Below, one piece after another: positions 1 through 5,489 of a stretch of DNA of 5,489 bases. The stretch covers positions 1 to 5,489 of the forward strand of contig CAYMST010000308.1 of assembly GCA_964393115.1 (NCBI GenBank), read 5' to 3'. The notes below the pieces were generated by a model, which made no database searches, had not been told where the DNA came from, and saw only the letters and a list, made by a program, of their open reading frames with translations. Position 1 is the first letter of the stretch; each line of letters opens with the position of its first letter. The stretch is from CAYMST01 sp964393115 (GTDB lineage Bacteria > Bacteroidota > Bacteroidia > Cytophagales > Cyclobacteriaceae). Position numbers and translations under genes: made by a program.

Positions 1-1657
1 TGATATAATTTGTCGATCTGGGGTCGTCGATTATGGTAGGCGATTCTATAAAGTCTCTTTGGGTGTTGAGCCTTCGATAGTAAGCCGAAACATTATACTT
101 TAGCCAATCTAGTTCATAACTGTAACTGCCGATGACGTTTGAGCTAACTTGTGGCTGCAACCCATTTGTACTGACATACCAAAAATCTAAGTTTGAAAAA
201 CCGAGGATATTTGTTGGCATCGATCCAACAAACTGTGTGTTTCTAGAAATACCAAAGGAATAGGTATTTTGATTTTCTTTTTTTAATGTAAGTAAATTAA
301 ATGATATGTTACTTTTTGAGTAATTTTCGTGCGAAAAATAATTCCCCTTAAGTCCGCCTTTAATTCGCCAGTCTTCGACTAACTTAACATCGAATTGCGA
401 AAAAATACTAAGCTCGATTGCGTTATGGATTTTAATTTGTTCCCTTGATTCATCTAGGTATGATGGTTGAAGTCTGTATACGTTGGCGCTTATTCCTGAC
501 GTATGTGAGTGCTGCCCGAACTTCTGTTCTATTTCTAAATTGTTTTTGTAGTAGTTCATGAAAGTGCTAAAACGACTGCTGTTTGTTCCAGTACTTAGTA
601 GGGCTGAGTTATTGTAAATTGTTCGTGAGGAACTTAATGAAAACCAGGTTTTTCCATTTATCGGTAGAAGCAAATTTGTCGCAACCATATTGTTTGATAT
701 TTCATGGTCTAAACTCTCATATAAGAAGTTATCCTTACTATAGTAACCACTTACCTGGAAATGCCCTCTTGAACCTATTTTAACTTTTGAGTTGGCGTTG
801 ATGTCGTAAAAAGAAGGAAGAAAGTCATTGCCTCTTTTTGAAAACAAATCAATTACACTCTTTCGTATACCGATAAAAAGAGATGATTTGTTCTTTTTAA
901 TAGGGGTCCCGATATACCCTCTAGCCGTTAGGCTACCGAGACCAAGTCCAAACTCACTTTTTTGAGTATTTCCAAATCTATGCTTAGTCTGTAGTACAGA
1001 AGAGAGCCTATTATCAAAGTTAGCAGGGATGATGACGTTAAATAATTCTGCGGAAGTTATAATGTCAGGATTGATCGCTGATACTAATCCATAAATGTGC
1101 CCGATGCTCTGCATAGGGGCGTTGTCCAGAAGAGTTAAGTTTTGATCATTTGCTCCTCCTCTGACATAAAATGTTGATGATCCGTCAGATATTGTTTTAA
1201 TACCTGGTAGTGTTTGTATTTTTTTGACCACATCTCCTTCTCCAAAAATTACTGGTTGTAAGAGAAGGTTTTTCGTTTGGATTTTTTCTACAATATGTCT
1301 TTGTGAATAATCCTTTTGTGCTTCACTCGAAATAGTTACTTCGTGCATGAGAATGGAGAAATCTCTAAGTTCCACTTGAATTACTGTGTCCTGAGAAGGA
1401 ATCGAGAAGCTAATAGTATCGTATTTATATCCTGGAGCCGTGCATATAAAGCGTTTTAAAGAGCCTTCTTTATCATTGGTTGAGAAGTATCCTGAGGCAG
1501 ATTGTTGGATTTGTGACTTTACCTCTAGGTCGTAAACGAGGCCTCCATAAACGGTTTCGTTGTTTTTATCTATTAGACTTAGATGTACCCAAGAGGATTG
1601 GGCTAAAGAAGAAAAAGTCCCTGATAGTAATATCAGGGACATTAGAAACTTTATCAT
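1..1657 (-). CDS. TonB-dependent outer-membrane receptor with N-terminal carboxypeptidase-regulatory-like domain (3' end cut by window)
   Basis: I translated this frame by hand: it is open for 552 codons from ATG 1657-1655 to the window edge, so the C-terminal part of the barrel is missing. Residues 1-19 are a signal peptide (MIKF, then a hydrophobic core, with likely cleavage after SSLA). Residues about 22-97 look like a divergent carboxypeptidase-regulatory/CNA-B-like beta-sandwich. EVTIS at 106-110 resembles the TonB-box region. Residues about 125-225 are the plug, with FGEGDVVKKIQTLPGI, FYVRGGANDQN (about 163-173), LLDNAPM and RLSSVLQT (217-224), all close to the Bacteroidota receptor family. 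The rest shows alternating beta-barrel character. Known role of the family: TonB-energised import of siderophores, glycans, peptides or vitamins across the outer membrane. The substrate cannot be named here. It lies 20 bp downstream of the lipoprotein gene and is probably co-transcribed with it. No Shine-Dalgarno is seen. Where relatives often have GGR before LSSVLDI, this has DNR. Confidence 0.93.
   Translation of the reverse strand, partial: MIKFLMSLILLSGTFSSLAQSSWVHLSLIDKNNETVYGGLVYDLEVKSQIQQSASGYFSTNDKEGSLKRFICTAPGYKYDTISFSIPSQDTVIQVELRDFSILMHEVTISSEAQKDYSQRHIVEKIQTKNLLLQPVIFGEGDVVKKIQTLPGIKTISDGSSTFYVRGGANDQNLTLLDNAPMQSIGHIYGLVSAINPDIITSAELFNVIIPANFDNRLSSVLQTKHRFGNTQKSEFGLGLGSLTARGYIGTPIKKNKSSLFIGIRKSVIDLFSKRGNDFLPSFYDINANSKVKIGSRGHFQVSGYYSKDNFLYESLDHEISNNMVATNLLLPINGKTWFSLSSSRTIYNNSALLSTGTNSSRFSTFMNYYKNNLEIEQKFGQHSHTSGISANVYRLQPSYLDESREQIKIHNAIELSIFSQFDVKLVEDWRIKGGLKGNYFSHENYSKSNISFNLLTLKKENQNTYSFGISRNTQFVGSMPTNILGFSNLDFWYVSTNGLQPQVSSNVIGSYSYELDWLKYNVSAYYRRLNTQRDFIESPTIIDDPRSTNYI
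1612..1640 (-). terminator. Intrinsic-terminator-like hairpin inside the start of the receptor gene
   Basis: On the minus-strand transcript, GTCCCTGATA (1640-1631) and TATCAGGGAC (1626-1617) form a perfect 10-bp stem with five G-C pairs and a TTAC tetraloop. Five Ts (1616-1612) follow directly, then a pyrimidine-rich stretch CTTCTTT. This is the layout of a Rho-independent terminator. It starts 38 nt past the lipoprotein stop codon but lies within receptor codons 6-14, 14 nt after the receptor ATG. It could end a share of lipoprotein transcripts (attenuation) or protect their 3' ends, with a ribosome initiating at the receptor start able to open it. The structure is directly visible; the function is inferred. 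It lacks a T tract on the other strand, so it is not bidirectional. Confidence 0.55.
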
Positions 1658-1677
1658 TCTCAAAATTAACAACTAAT

Positions 1678-2526
1678 TTAATTACTTCCTGGGTACCAAG
1701 GAGCTGGTGTAGGAGCTGGTGTAGAAGGAGGAGTTGGGGGTTTTGGAGAGTTTGGATTATGATCCACTAAATCACATTCTACATATGAAAATCGATGACT
1801 CCATCTTCCAGCATTTTTACAAGACTTTAGAATAATTCTCATTGCGTAAGAGTCATTAGGACAAGTACTTGCGTTAAATGCTTCACCCTTTTTATTTCGG
1901 CTAAATGAGCCTAAACTAGACCAAGCTCGAAATTTAGCTTTAACATAATCATCATATTCCAAATATCCATAATGATATTCTACATCACCATAAAACCTGT
2001 TAATTCCAGATTCATTTTTGATGGAAGCATGATTTGCGTTGAATCTATAATAGTTATAGGTTTTCTTGTTGCAAAAAAGCTGTGCTCTACCATTTGGGTC
2101 AATTTCTTGAGGTAAATTAAATACAACTTCGTAATCACGCACTCCACTATCAAAATTATCAGATAATTCTATAAAAGCGGTACCAGTCGAGCCTTCTTCG
2201 TCTTCACTTTCGTCCCAGCCTTCTCCTACGTTTTGTGTAGTTGAACTATTGTTTTCTGGGTTGATAACAAGAGATATAGAATTAGTATTTAGTTGCTCTA
2301 ATTCTTCTTTTGTTGATGTTTGAACTAGGAGTGCTAACTCGTACTTTCCGACATCATCAGTCAAAATCAATTTCTTTGAAAAAGGCATGAAATTAGACTT
2401 CTTGATCGGTGCTTGTGCAGGAGCGTTGTTTTCATTTACTGAAGAAACTTCTTCTTCCTGACCACAGGAAAAGGTCATAATAGCAGCTGCGCCAAGTAGT
2501 GTGGCTTGCTTAATTAAATTTTTCAT
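1678..2526 (-). CDS. Predicted surface or periplasmic lipoprotein of unknown function with proline-rich C-terminal tail
   Basis: This 282-residue protein starts MKNLIKQATL, followed by a hydrophobic stretch and FSC at 19-21. Cys21 is the likely lipidation site, although Phe at -2 and Thr at -3 make a poor lipobox, as is common in Bacteroidota. The residues after the cysteine are GQEEE, which resembles the acidic lipoprotein export signal that sends Bacteroidota lipoproteins to the cell surface. Other visible features are a very acidic patch at about 102-111, a Tyr/Phe-rich middle (about 155-210), four further cysteines at 152, 222, 236 and 251 that could form two disulfides, and a proline-rich tail (about 256-280) containing TPAPTPAP. 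I recognise no domain and it does not look like SusD or DUF4249. It is the first gene of a pair with the receptor, so a ligand-capture or accessory role is a reasonable guess only. Confidence 0.85.
   Translation of the reverse strand: MKNLIKQATLLGAAAIMTFSCGQEEEVSSVNENNAPAQAPIKKSNFMPFSKKLILTDDVGKYELALLVQTSTKEELEQLNTNSISLVINPENNSSTTQNVGEGWDESEDEEGSTGTAFIELSDNFDSGVRDYEVVFNLPQEIDPNGRAQLFCNKKTYNYYRFNANHASIKNESGINRFYGDVEYHYGYLEYDDYVKAKFRAWSSLGSFSRNKKGEAFNASTCPNDSYAMRIILKSCKNAGRWSHRFSYVECDLVDHNPNSPKPPTPPSTPAPTPAPWYPGSN
1700..1723 (-). repeat. Tandem duplication of a 12-bp unit in the lipoprotein's proline-rich tail
   Basis: The plus-strand unit GGAGCTGGTGTA occurs twice without interruption (1700-1711 and 1712-1723). 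On the coding strand each copy encodes Thr-Pro-Ala-Pro in frame, giving TPAPTPAP. Copy-number change would keep the reading frame and only lengthen or shorten the tail. Confidence 0.9.
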
Positions 2527-2576
2527 TTTTCGGGTTAAATTAAAGGCTTACTCTTTCTAAGATTTTCAGCGATCTC

Positions 2577-2613
2577 TTACCAAATAGTAGTTTCGAAACA
2601 ATGAGCTTGGTAA
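2577..2613. promoter_or_regulatory. Interrupted dyad with nested palindrome, candidate operator of the divergent region
   Basis: TTACCAA (2577-2583) is the exact inverted complement of TTGGTAA (2607-2613). Between the arms sits the perfect 10-bp palindrome GTTTCGAAAC (2590-2599), whose centre lies only half a base from the centre of the outer arms. The 37-bp element is 51-87 bp upstream of the lipoprotein start. On the minus strand it overlaps TACTATTTG (2589-2581), a near match to the Bacteroidota -7 element TAnnTTTG with one extra base; no good -33 TTTG is found at the usual distance. Binding by a dimeric or tetrameric regulator is inferred; no regulator gene is in the window. Confidence 0.4.
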
Positions 2614-2640
2614 CGCAAGGATATATAACTATTATTTAAT

Positions 2641-2665
2641 TAAAAAAAACTTTTGGTTTTTTTTA
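2641..2665. repeat. Perfect 10-bp inverted repeat of A8 and T8 tracts
   Basis: TAAAAAAAAC (2641-2650) and GTTTTTTTTA (2656-2665) are exact inverted complements around a 5-base TTTTG loop, in the divergent intergenic region. The stem is almost all A-T, so as RNA it is weak. As DNA, the opposed A and T tracts would bend the helix or act like an upstream promoter element. A TTTG at 2652-2655 in the loop resembles a -33 element, but the best -7-like site downstream (TAATATTTC, 2682-2690) is 26 bp away, too far for the usual spacing of about 19-21. Confidence 0.6.
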
Positions 2666-2720
2666 GAATAAAATGTGTGTTTAATATTTCAATAATAACT
2701 TGACAGGGTGATGGTAAGTG

Positions 2721-2768
2721 ATTAATATTGCTCAACTTGAACTGAAAATTATGAAAATTAATATTGCT
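2721..2768 (+). repeat. 12-bp direct repeat flanking the alternative start of the ligase-like gene
   Basis: ATTAATATTGCT occurs at 2721-2732 and again at 2757-2768, exactly 36 bp apart. Both copies read Ile-Asn-Ile-Ala in the ligase-like frame, once after GTG 2718 and once after Met-Lys from ATG 2751. This suggests a small local duplication at the 5' end of the gene and contributes to the uncertain start. Confidence 0.8.
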
Positions 2769-4565
2769 AATAGCCTGTGGGTTGATCTGCTTGTATCACT
2801 TCCTTTATGGTCTTGTTTTATACTTATTAATTCATTTTTTGATCCTAATTATTTACCGAAAACCTTGTGGATTCAGATGTCGATTCTGTTTTTGGTGTTT
2901 CTTAAATTAATTGTAGGCTTACGTCTCAATTATGAATCTGAGAGGTGTAAAGTTCGATTAAACGACTTAGATATAGGTATGCTACTTCTTACTGCATATG
3001 TTTTCATACATACCATCATGCTAAGTACATTCGAAGAAAACCAAATTGTACTTTTTGGAGTATCTATCTTGTACTATTACTTGATAAGGAATCATAGCTT
3101 CAAAAGTTTTGAGAGAATTATTGCTTCCTTTTGTCTATGTTGCCTGGTTCTTTCAATTCATGGAATATTGCAATATTTTAATTTAGCTTCTTCTGATTAT
3201 TCCTTATTTACTGTTGTGGGTAATTGGACAAATCCAGGTCCGTATACTAATTTTTTGAGCTGCTTGCTCCCTTTTTGTTGGCTTGGGACAACTATATCAA
3301 ATAACAAATTGAGTAAAGTTATTGCGTGGGGCTCTGTGCTTTCAACGCTATGTGCTGTGTTATTAACTTCTTCTAGAACATCTTGGTTGGCATGCGCATT
3401 TGGAAGCTTAGTTGTCTTTCAACTGCGGAAGCAATATTTATCCAGTTTATTAAAAGAAATAAGAAGAAGAAAACTTCTTAAACCCAGTATTTTGGTGGTT
3501 TTTTCGGTCACTATTGTCCTATCCATGTATCTATTTTATCTCAAGAAAGATTCTGCATTAGGGCGATTATTTATTTATCAGGTGTCTTATGACATTGTGA
3601 AATCATACCCGTTTTTCGGTGTGGGTATAGATAACTTTAAGGCCATGCATAATGAGGCGAAAGCTGAGGTATTTTCCTCGGATGGCTCCATGGAAACGGC
3701 AAAGTTTCTAGCGGATAGCGTGGATTATGCATTTAATGAATGGCTTCATTTTCTAATTGAGCTAGGTCTTTTTGGTTTTATCATAGTCTCCGCAATTGTT
3801 TATGTTGTAGTTAGGCAGTTGAATTATTTGTCACGAAAATCAAATGCTTCTCAGTTTGAACATGGGATAATAGGGAGTTTTGCCGCGGTTTTGGTTAGTA
3901 CTTTATTCTCATACCCATTTCATGACCCTCCTCTAATGACTGTTATTATGTTTAACCTTGCAATTTTAAGTCGGTCTTTGCAGACCAAATTCGATATCGA
4001 TATGTCGGTAATATTGAGGACAGGGCTTTCTGTTACGATATTGGGGTTTGTGATAATTCTATTTATTAAAAGAACTGACTTTATTAATGCTCAACTGGTG
4101 TGGAATACTGCACGAATAGAAATCGAGGAAAGTGATACTTATGATTCGCTTGATAAATATAAGTCCCTATCCGGCTCATTGGATGCGGATAAATATTTTC
4201 ATTATAACTACGGTGCGCTTTTATGCAAAAAAGGGTTGTATAAAGAAGCACTGATTCCTTTAGTTATTGCTGAGAAGAGACTTAATGACCCAAATACACA
4301 TATTTATTTGGGTATGAGCTATGAAAAGTTGGGTAAATTGGAGAAAGCCTTTTTTCATTTCGAAAAAGCTGGCGCCATCATGCCTTTCTTATTTCTTCCT
4401 AAGTTTTATGAGATGAACCTTTACAGAAAATTGCGTATTGAGGAAAGAGCTCTTGAGAAAGCAAATCATATTTTAGAGATGCCCGTAAAGGTCGAGTCTG
4501 AAATTGTAGACTGGATTAAAGACGAGGCGATGACGATTGTTAATTCTAACTGCTCGAGCCCTTAA
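2751..4565 (+). CDS. O-antigen ligase/Wzy-like polytopic membrane protein with C-terminal TPR region
   Basis: With ATG 2751 the protein has 604 residues; GTG 2718 in frame would add 11. I prefer the ATG because GTG starts are less frequent, and the segment beginning MKINIANSLW leads straight into the first membrane helix. About 12 hydrophobic helices run from residue 10 to 440. Family landmarks of the Wzy_C/O-antigen ligase group are GNWTNPGP (157-164), SSRTSW (207-212), GRLFIYQ (271-277), FGVGIDNF (289-296) and YAFNEWLHF (326-334), the last three on a large, probably periplasmic loop between helices. After the last helix (about 420-440), residues about 480-560 contain TPR-like repeats (HYNYGALLCKKGLYKEAL, then IYLGMSYEKLGKLEKAFFHF). 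The family joins polyprenyl-linked glycans to lipid A-core or proteins, or polymerises them. Which reaction applies here is unknown, since no other glycan genes are in the window. Confidence 0.88.
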   Translation: MKINIANSLWVDLLVSLPLWSCFILINSFFDPNYLPKTLWIQMSILFLVFLKLIVGLRLNYESERCKVRLNDLDIGMLLLTAYVFIHTIMLSTFEENQIVLFGVSILYYYLIRNHSFKSFERIIASFCLCCLVLSIHGILQYFNLASSDYSLFTVVGNWTNPGPYTNFLSCLLPFCWLGTTISNNKLSKVIAWGSVLSTLCAVLLTSSRTSWLACAFGSLVVFQLRKQYLSSLLKEIRRRKLLKPSILVVFSVTIVLSMYLFYLKKDSALGRLFIYQVSYDIVKSYPFFGVGIDNFKAMHNEAKAEVFSSDGSMETAKFLADSVDYAFNEWLHFLIELGLFGFIIVSAIVYVVVRQLNYLSRKSNASQFEHGIIGSFAAVLVSTLFSYPFHDPPLMTVIMFNLAILSRSLQTKFDIDMSVILRTGLSVTILGFVIILFIKRTDFINAQLVWNTARIEIEESDTYDSLDKYKSLSGSLDADKYFHYNYGALLCKKGLYKEALIPLVIAEKRLNDPNTHIYLGMSYEKLGKLEKAFFHFEKAGAIMPFLFLPKFYEMNLYRKLRIEERALEKANHILEMPVKVESEIVDWIKDEAMTIVNSNCSSP

Positions 4566-4573
4566 AGTTTCTG

Positions 4574-4595
4574 AGCGTCATTAAACCGCTTTTTT
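4574..4595 (+). terminator. Weak Rho-independent terminator candidate after the ligase-like gene
   Basis: AGCG (4574-4577) pairs with CGCT (4587-4590) around a 9-base loop, and a run of six Ts (4590-4595) follows, starting 8 bases after the stop codon. Position and T run fit a terminator, but the stem is only four base pairs, extendable by one G-T pair. Confidence 0.35.
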
Positions 4596-4745
4596 ACGAA
4601 TGCTCATTGGAAATGGTGCTTCACTCGATGCTTTGAACGGTTTTCGAATTACTTATCCCCCTTGTTCCATAATGAAGATTGATTACTTAAAATTTATTTA
4701 GGAGCTGATTTAAAATCAAGTAACCCGTCGTTCTAACCAGCTTTT

Positions 4746-4778
4746 TTTGTCATTATCTTATGGGTGAGATATAATTTG
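4746..4778 (+). promoter_or_regulatory. Near-consensus Bacteroidota promoter for the TonB-domain gene
   Basis: TTTG at 4746-4749 matches the -33 element, and TATAATTTG at 4770-4778 resembles the -7 element TAnnTTTG with one extra base between TA and TTTG. The 20-bp spacing fits the Bacteroidota primary sigma factor. Transcription would begin at about 4785, leaving a leader of about 20 nt before ATG 4807, which has no clear Shine-Dalgarno. The site lies in the 241-bp gap 4566-4806, which otherwise holds only the weak terminator and no convincing gene. Confidence 0.5.
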
Positions 4779-4806
4779 GATTCCCAAAAAAAGTCAAGAC
4801 GTCGAT

Positions 4807-5193
4807 ATGAAAATAACACTCCTGACTCTCCTGCTTTTTTCTTTGGTGCCAGTTTTAGCGCGAAGTTTAGACTGTGATCAATATTTTAACAGCGATATTT
4901 TAGAAATTATAGGTGTTCCAGAAGAGCAGGCGTGTCTTCTTGACGTTGACAGCTTATTGGTTAAGCATACGAGTTCAGAGATTGATGAAGCGACTAAAAC
5001 GTTTGTTGAATTTGTAGTAGATACATCAGGGGTTTCCAGGTGCATTCATGTAGTTAAAAGTGGCATAGGTACCTATTACTCATTGGCCACAAATCTTGTA
5101 AGGGAGACTAGATTTAGTCCAGCGAAGCATAGAGGTAGAAATAGTAACTCGATAATGATCTTACCGGTAACTTTTGTTCCGAATAAGGAATAA
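4807..5193 (+). CDS. Small exported protein with a stand-alone TonB C-terminal-like domain
   Basis: The product has 128 residues. Residues 1-18 are a signal peptide (MKITLLTLLLFSLVPVLA, likely cut before Arg19). Residues about 62-124 match the TonB C-terminal fold pattern: a strand with TFVEFVVDTSGVSRCIHVVKSG, a helix ending LVRETRFSPAKHRG, and a closing strand IMILPVTFV. In TonB this domain contacts the TonB box of outer-membrane receptors. Ordinary TonB is held in the inner membrane and has a proline-rich spacer; both are missing here, so the mature protein is probably free in the periplasm or exported. Cysteines at 23, 43 and 79 could allow a disulfide. It has its own promoter candidate and converges with the downstream gene (40 bp between stops). 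The domain call rests on pattern recognition; TonB-like energising activity is doubtful without a membrane anchor. Confidence 0.82.
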   Translation: MKITLLTLLLFSLVPVLARSLDCDQYFNSDILEIIGVPEEQACLLDVDSLLVKHTSSEIDEATKTFVEFVVDTSGVSRCIHVVKSGIGTYYSLATNLVRETRFSPAKHRGRNSNSIMILPVTFVPNKE

Positions 5194-5233
5194 CAAATTG
5201 TTTTTTCTAATGTGCAAACGCTTTCAATTTCTA

Positions 5234-5489
5234 TCATTTGACAATAATCATCTTCCTGCTTAAAATAGATTCCTTCCTCACCCATTTCACTGCGTAAATA
5301 GCAGGAGGGATTTTAAATCGACCAAAGTCTATAGGCGAGATATCTCGAAGCGATGGTATTTCCAATACTATATTTCCGTGGAGGTTATAAATCAATAGGC
5401 TACCTTCTGCGCTAGAGGGAATGCTGATTTTTTCTGAGTTATTAATTATGGTCGGGATAATAAACGATTCTGTTGAGGGTGAGATGGAC
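5234..5489 (-). CDS. C-terminal end of a type IX secreted protein (type A sorting domain; 5' part outside window)
   Basis: I read this minus-strand frame by hand: 84 codons run from the window edge to TGA at 5236-5234, with no start inside the window. The fragment has the usual features of the type IX secretion type A C-terminal domain: FIIPTIINN at the beginning (the position of the PNP-like motif), then SLLIYNLHGNIVLEI (matching the xxIYDxxGKxV pattern), IDFGRFKIPPAIYAVKWV (matching the IDxSxLxxGxYxVxV pattern), and a basic ending SRKMIIVK. In this family the domain directs outer-membrane passage through the PorKLMNO-Sov machinery and is usually removed by PorU, leaving the cargo on the surface or released. 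The cargo domain itself is not visible, so its activity is unknown. Confidence 0.85.
   Translation of the reverse strand, partial: SISPSTESFIIPTIINNSEKISIPSSAEGSLLIYNLHGNIVLEIPSLRDISPIDFGRFKIPPAIYAVKWVRKESILSRKMIIVK

Noticed and set aside
583..783. Plus-strand 66-codon open frame
   Set aside because: It lies fully antisense to the well-supported receptor reading frame and has no recognisable protein features.
1480..1770. Plus-strand 96-codon open frame
   Set aside because: It is antisense to the receptor start and lipoprotein end; its Arg/Trp-rich C-terminus is the reverse reading of the proline-rich repeat codons.
2700..2728. TTGACA, 17 bp, TAATAT as an E. coli type sigma-70 promoter
   Set aside because: Spacing is ideal, but the Bacteroidota primary sigma factor uses TTTG/TAnnTTTG rather than TTGACA/TATAAT, so I do not list it as a promoter.
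4683..4748. Long-loop pairings in the gap, TTACTT/AAGTAA and AGCTG/CAGCT followed by T7
   Set aside because: Stems are 5-6 bp with loops of about 29-33 bases, weak and likely by chance; the T7 run also belongs to the promoter's -33 element.
5194..5233. Possible shared terminator between the convergent genes
   Set aside because: Only AAATTG (5195-5200) and CAATTT (5225-5230) pair, with a 24-base loop and no G-C-rich stem.
5076..5285. Minus-strand 69-codon open frame
   Set aside because: It overlaps the end of the TonB-domain gene and the end of the sorting-domain gene in another frame; both of those have clear family patterns, this one has none.
5336..5347. 12-bp perfect palindrome CGAGATATCTCG
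   Set aside because: It lies inside the sorting-domain coding sequence (codons for Arg-Asp-Ile-Ser) far from any start, so chance is the simplest explanation.

Overview
The window reads as an AT-rich Bacteroidota chromosome segment, most likely from a non-gut lineage that carries type IX secretion (Cytophagia- or Flavobacteriia-like). Three things support this: a TonB-dependent receptor of the Bacteroidota type with an N-terminal carboxypeptidase-regulatory-like domain, a type IX secretion C-terminal sorting domain, and genes that start without clear Shine-Dalgarno sequences. No rRNA, tRNA, CRISPR array, transposase or other mobile element is visible.

Layout. Positions 1-2526 are a minus-strand pair. 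A predicted lipoprotein of unknown function (2526-1678) is followed after 20 bp by a TonB-dependent outer-membrane receptor (1657 to beyond position 1, 3' end missing). A 224-bp divergent intergenic region separates this pair from a plus-strand O-antigen ligase/Wzy-like polytopic membrane protein with a C-terminal TPR region (2751-4565, or from a GTG at 2718). A 241-bp gap with a weak terminator and a near-consensus Bacteroidota promoter leads to a small exported protein made of little more than a TonB C-terminal-like domain (4807-5193). It converges with the C-terminal 84 residues of a minus-strand type IX-secreted protein (5489-5234), whose 5' part lies outside the window.

How the genes may work together. 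The lipoprotein and receptor are probably co-transcribed and form an outer-membrane uptake or surface module whose ligand cannot be told from sequence. The ligase-like protein belongs to glycan polymerisation or transfer. The TonB-domain protein and the sorting-domain protein are also envelope components, so the whole window is about the cell envelope, but no shared pathway is demonstrated.

The strongest non-coding signals are two. One is a perfect 10-bp hairpin followed by a U-rich run, placed inside the first codons of the receptor, which looks like an intrinsic terminator or attenuator between lipoprotein and receptor. The other is a 37-bp interrupted dyad, with a nested 10-bp palindrome, in the divergent intergenic region, which looks like an operator. 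I see no clear evidence of a wholly new multi-gene system.
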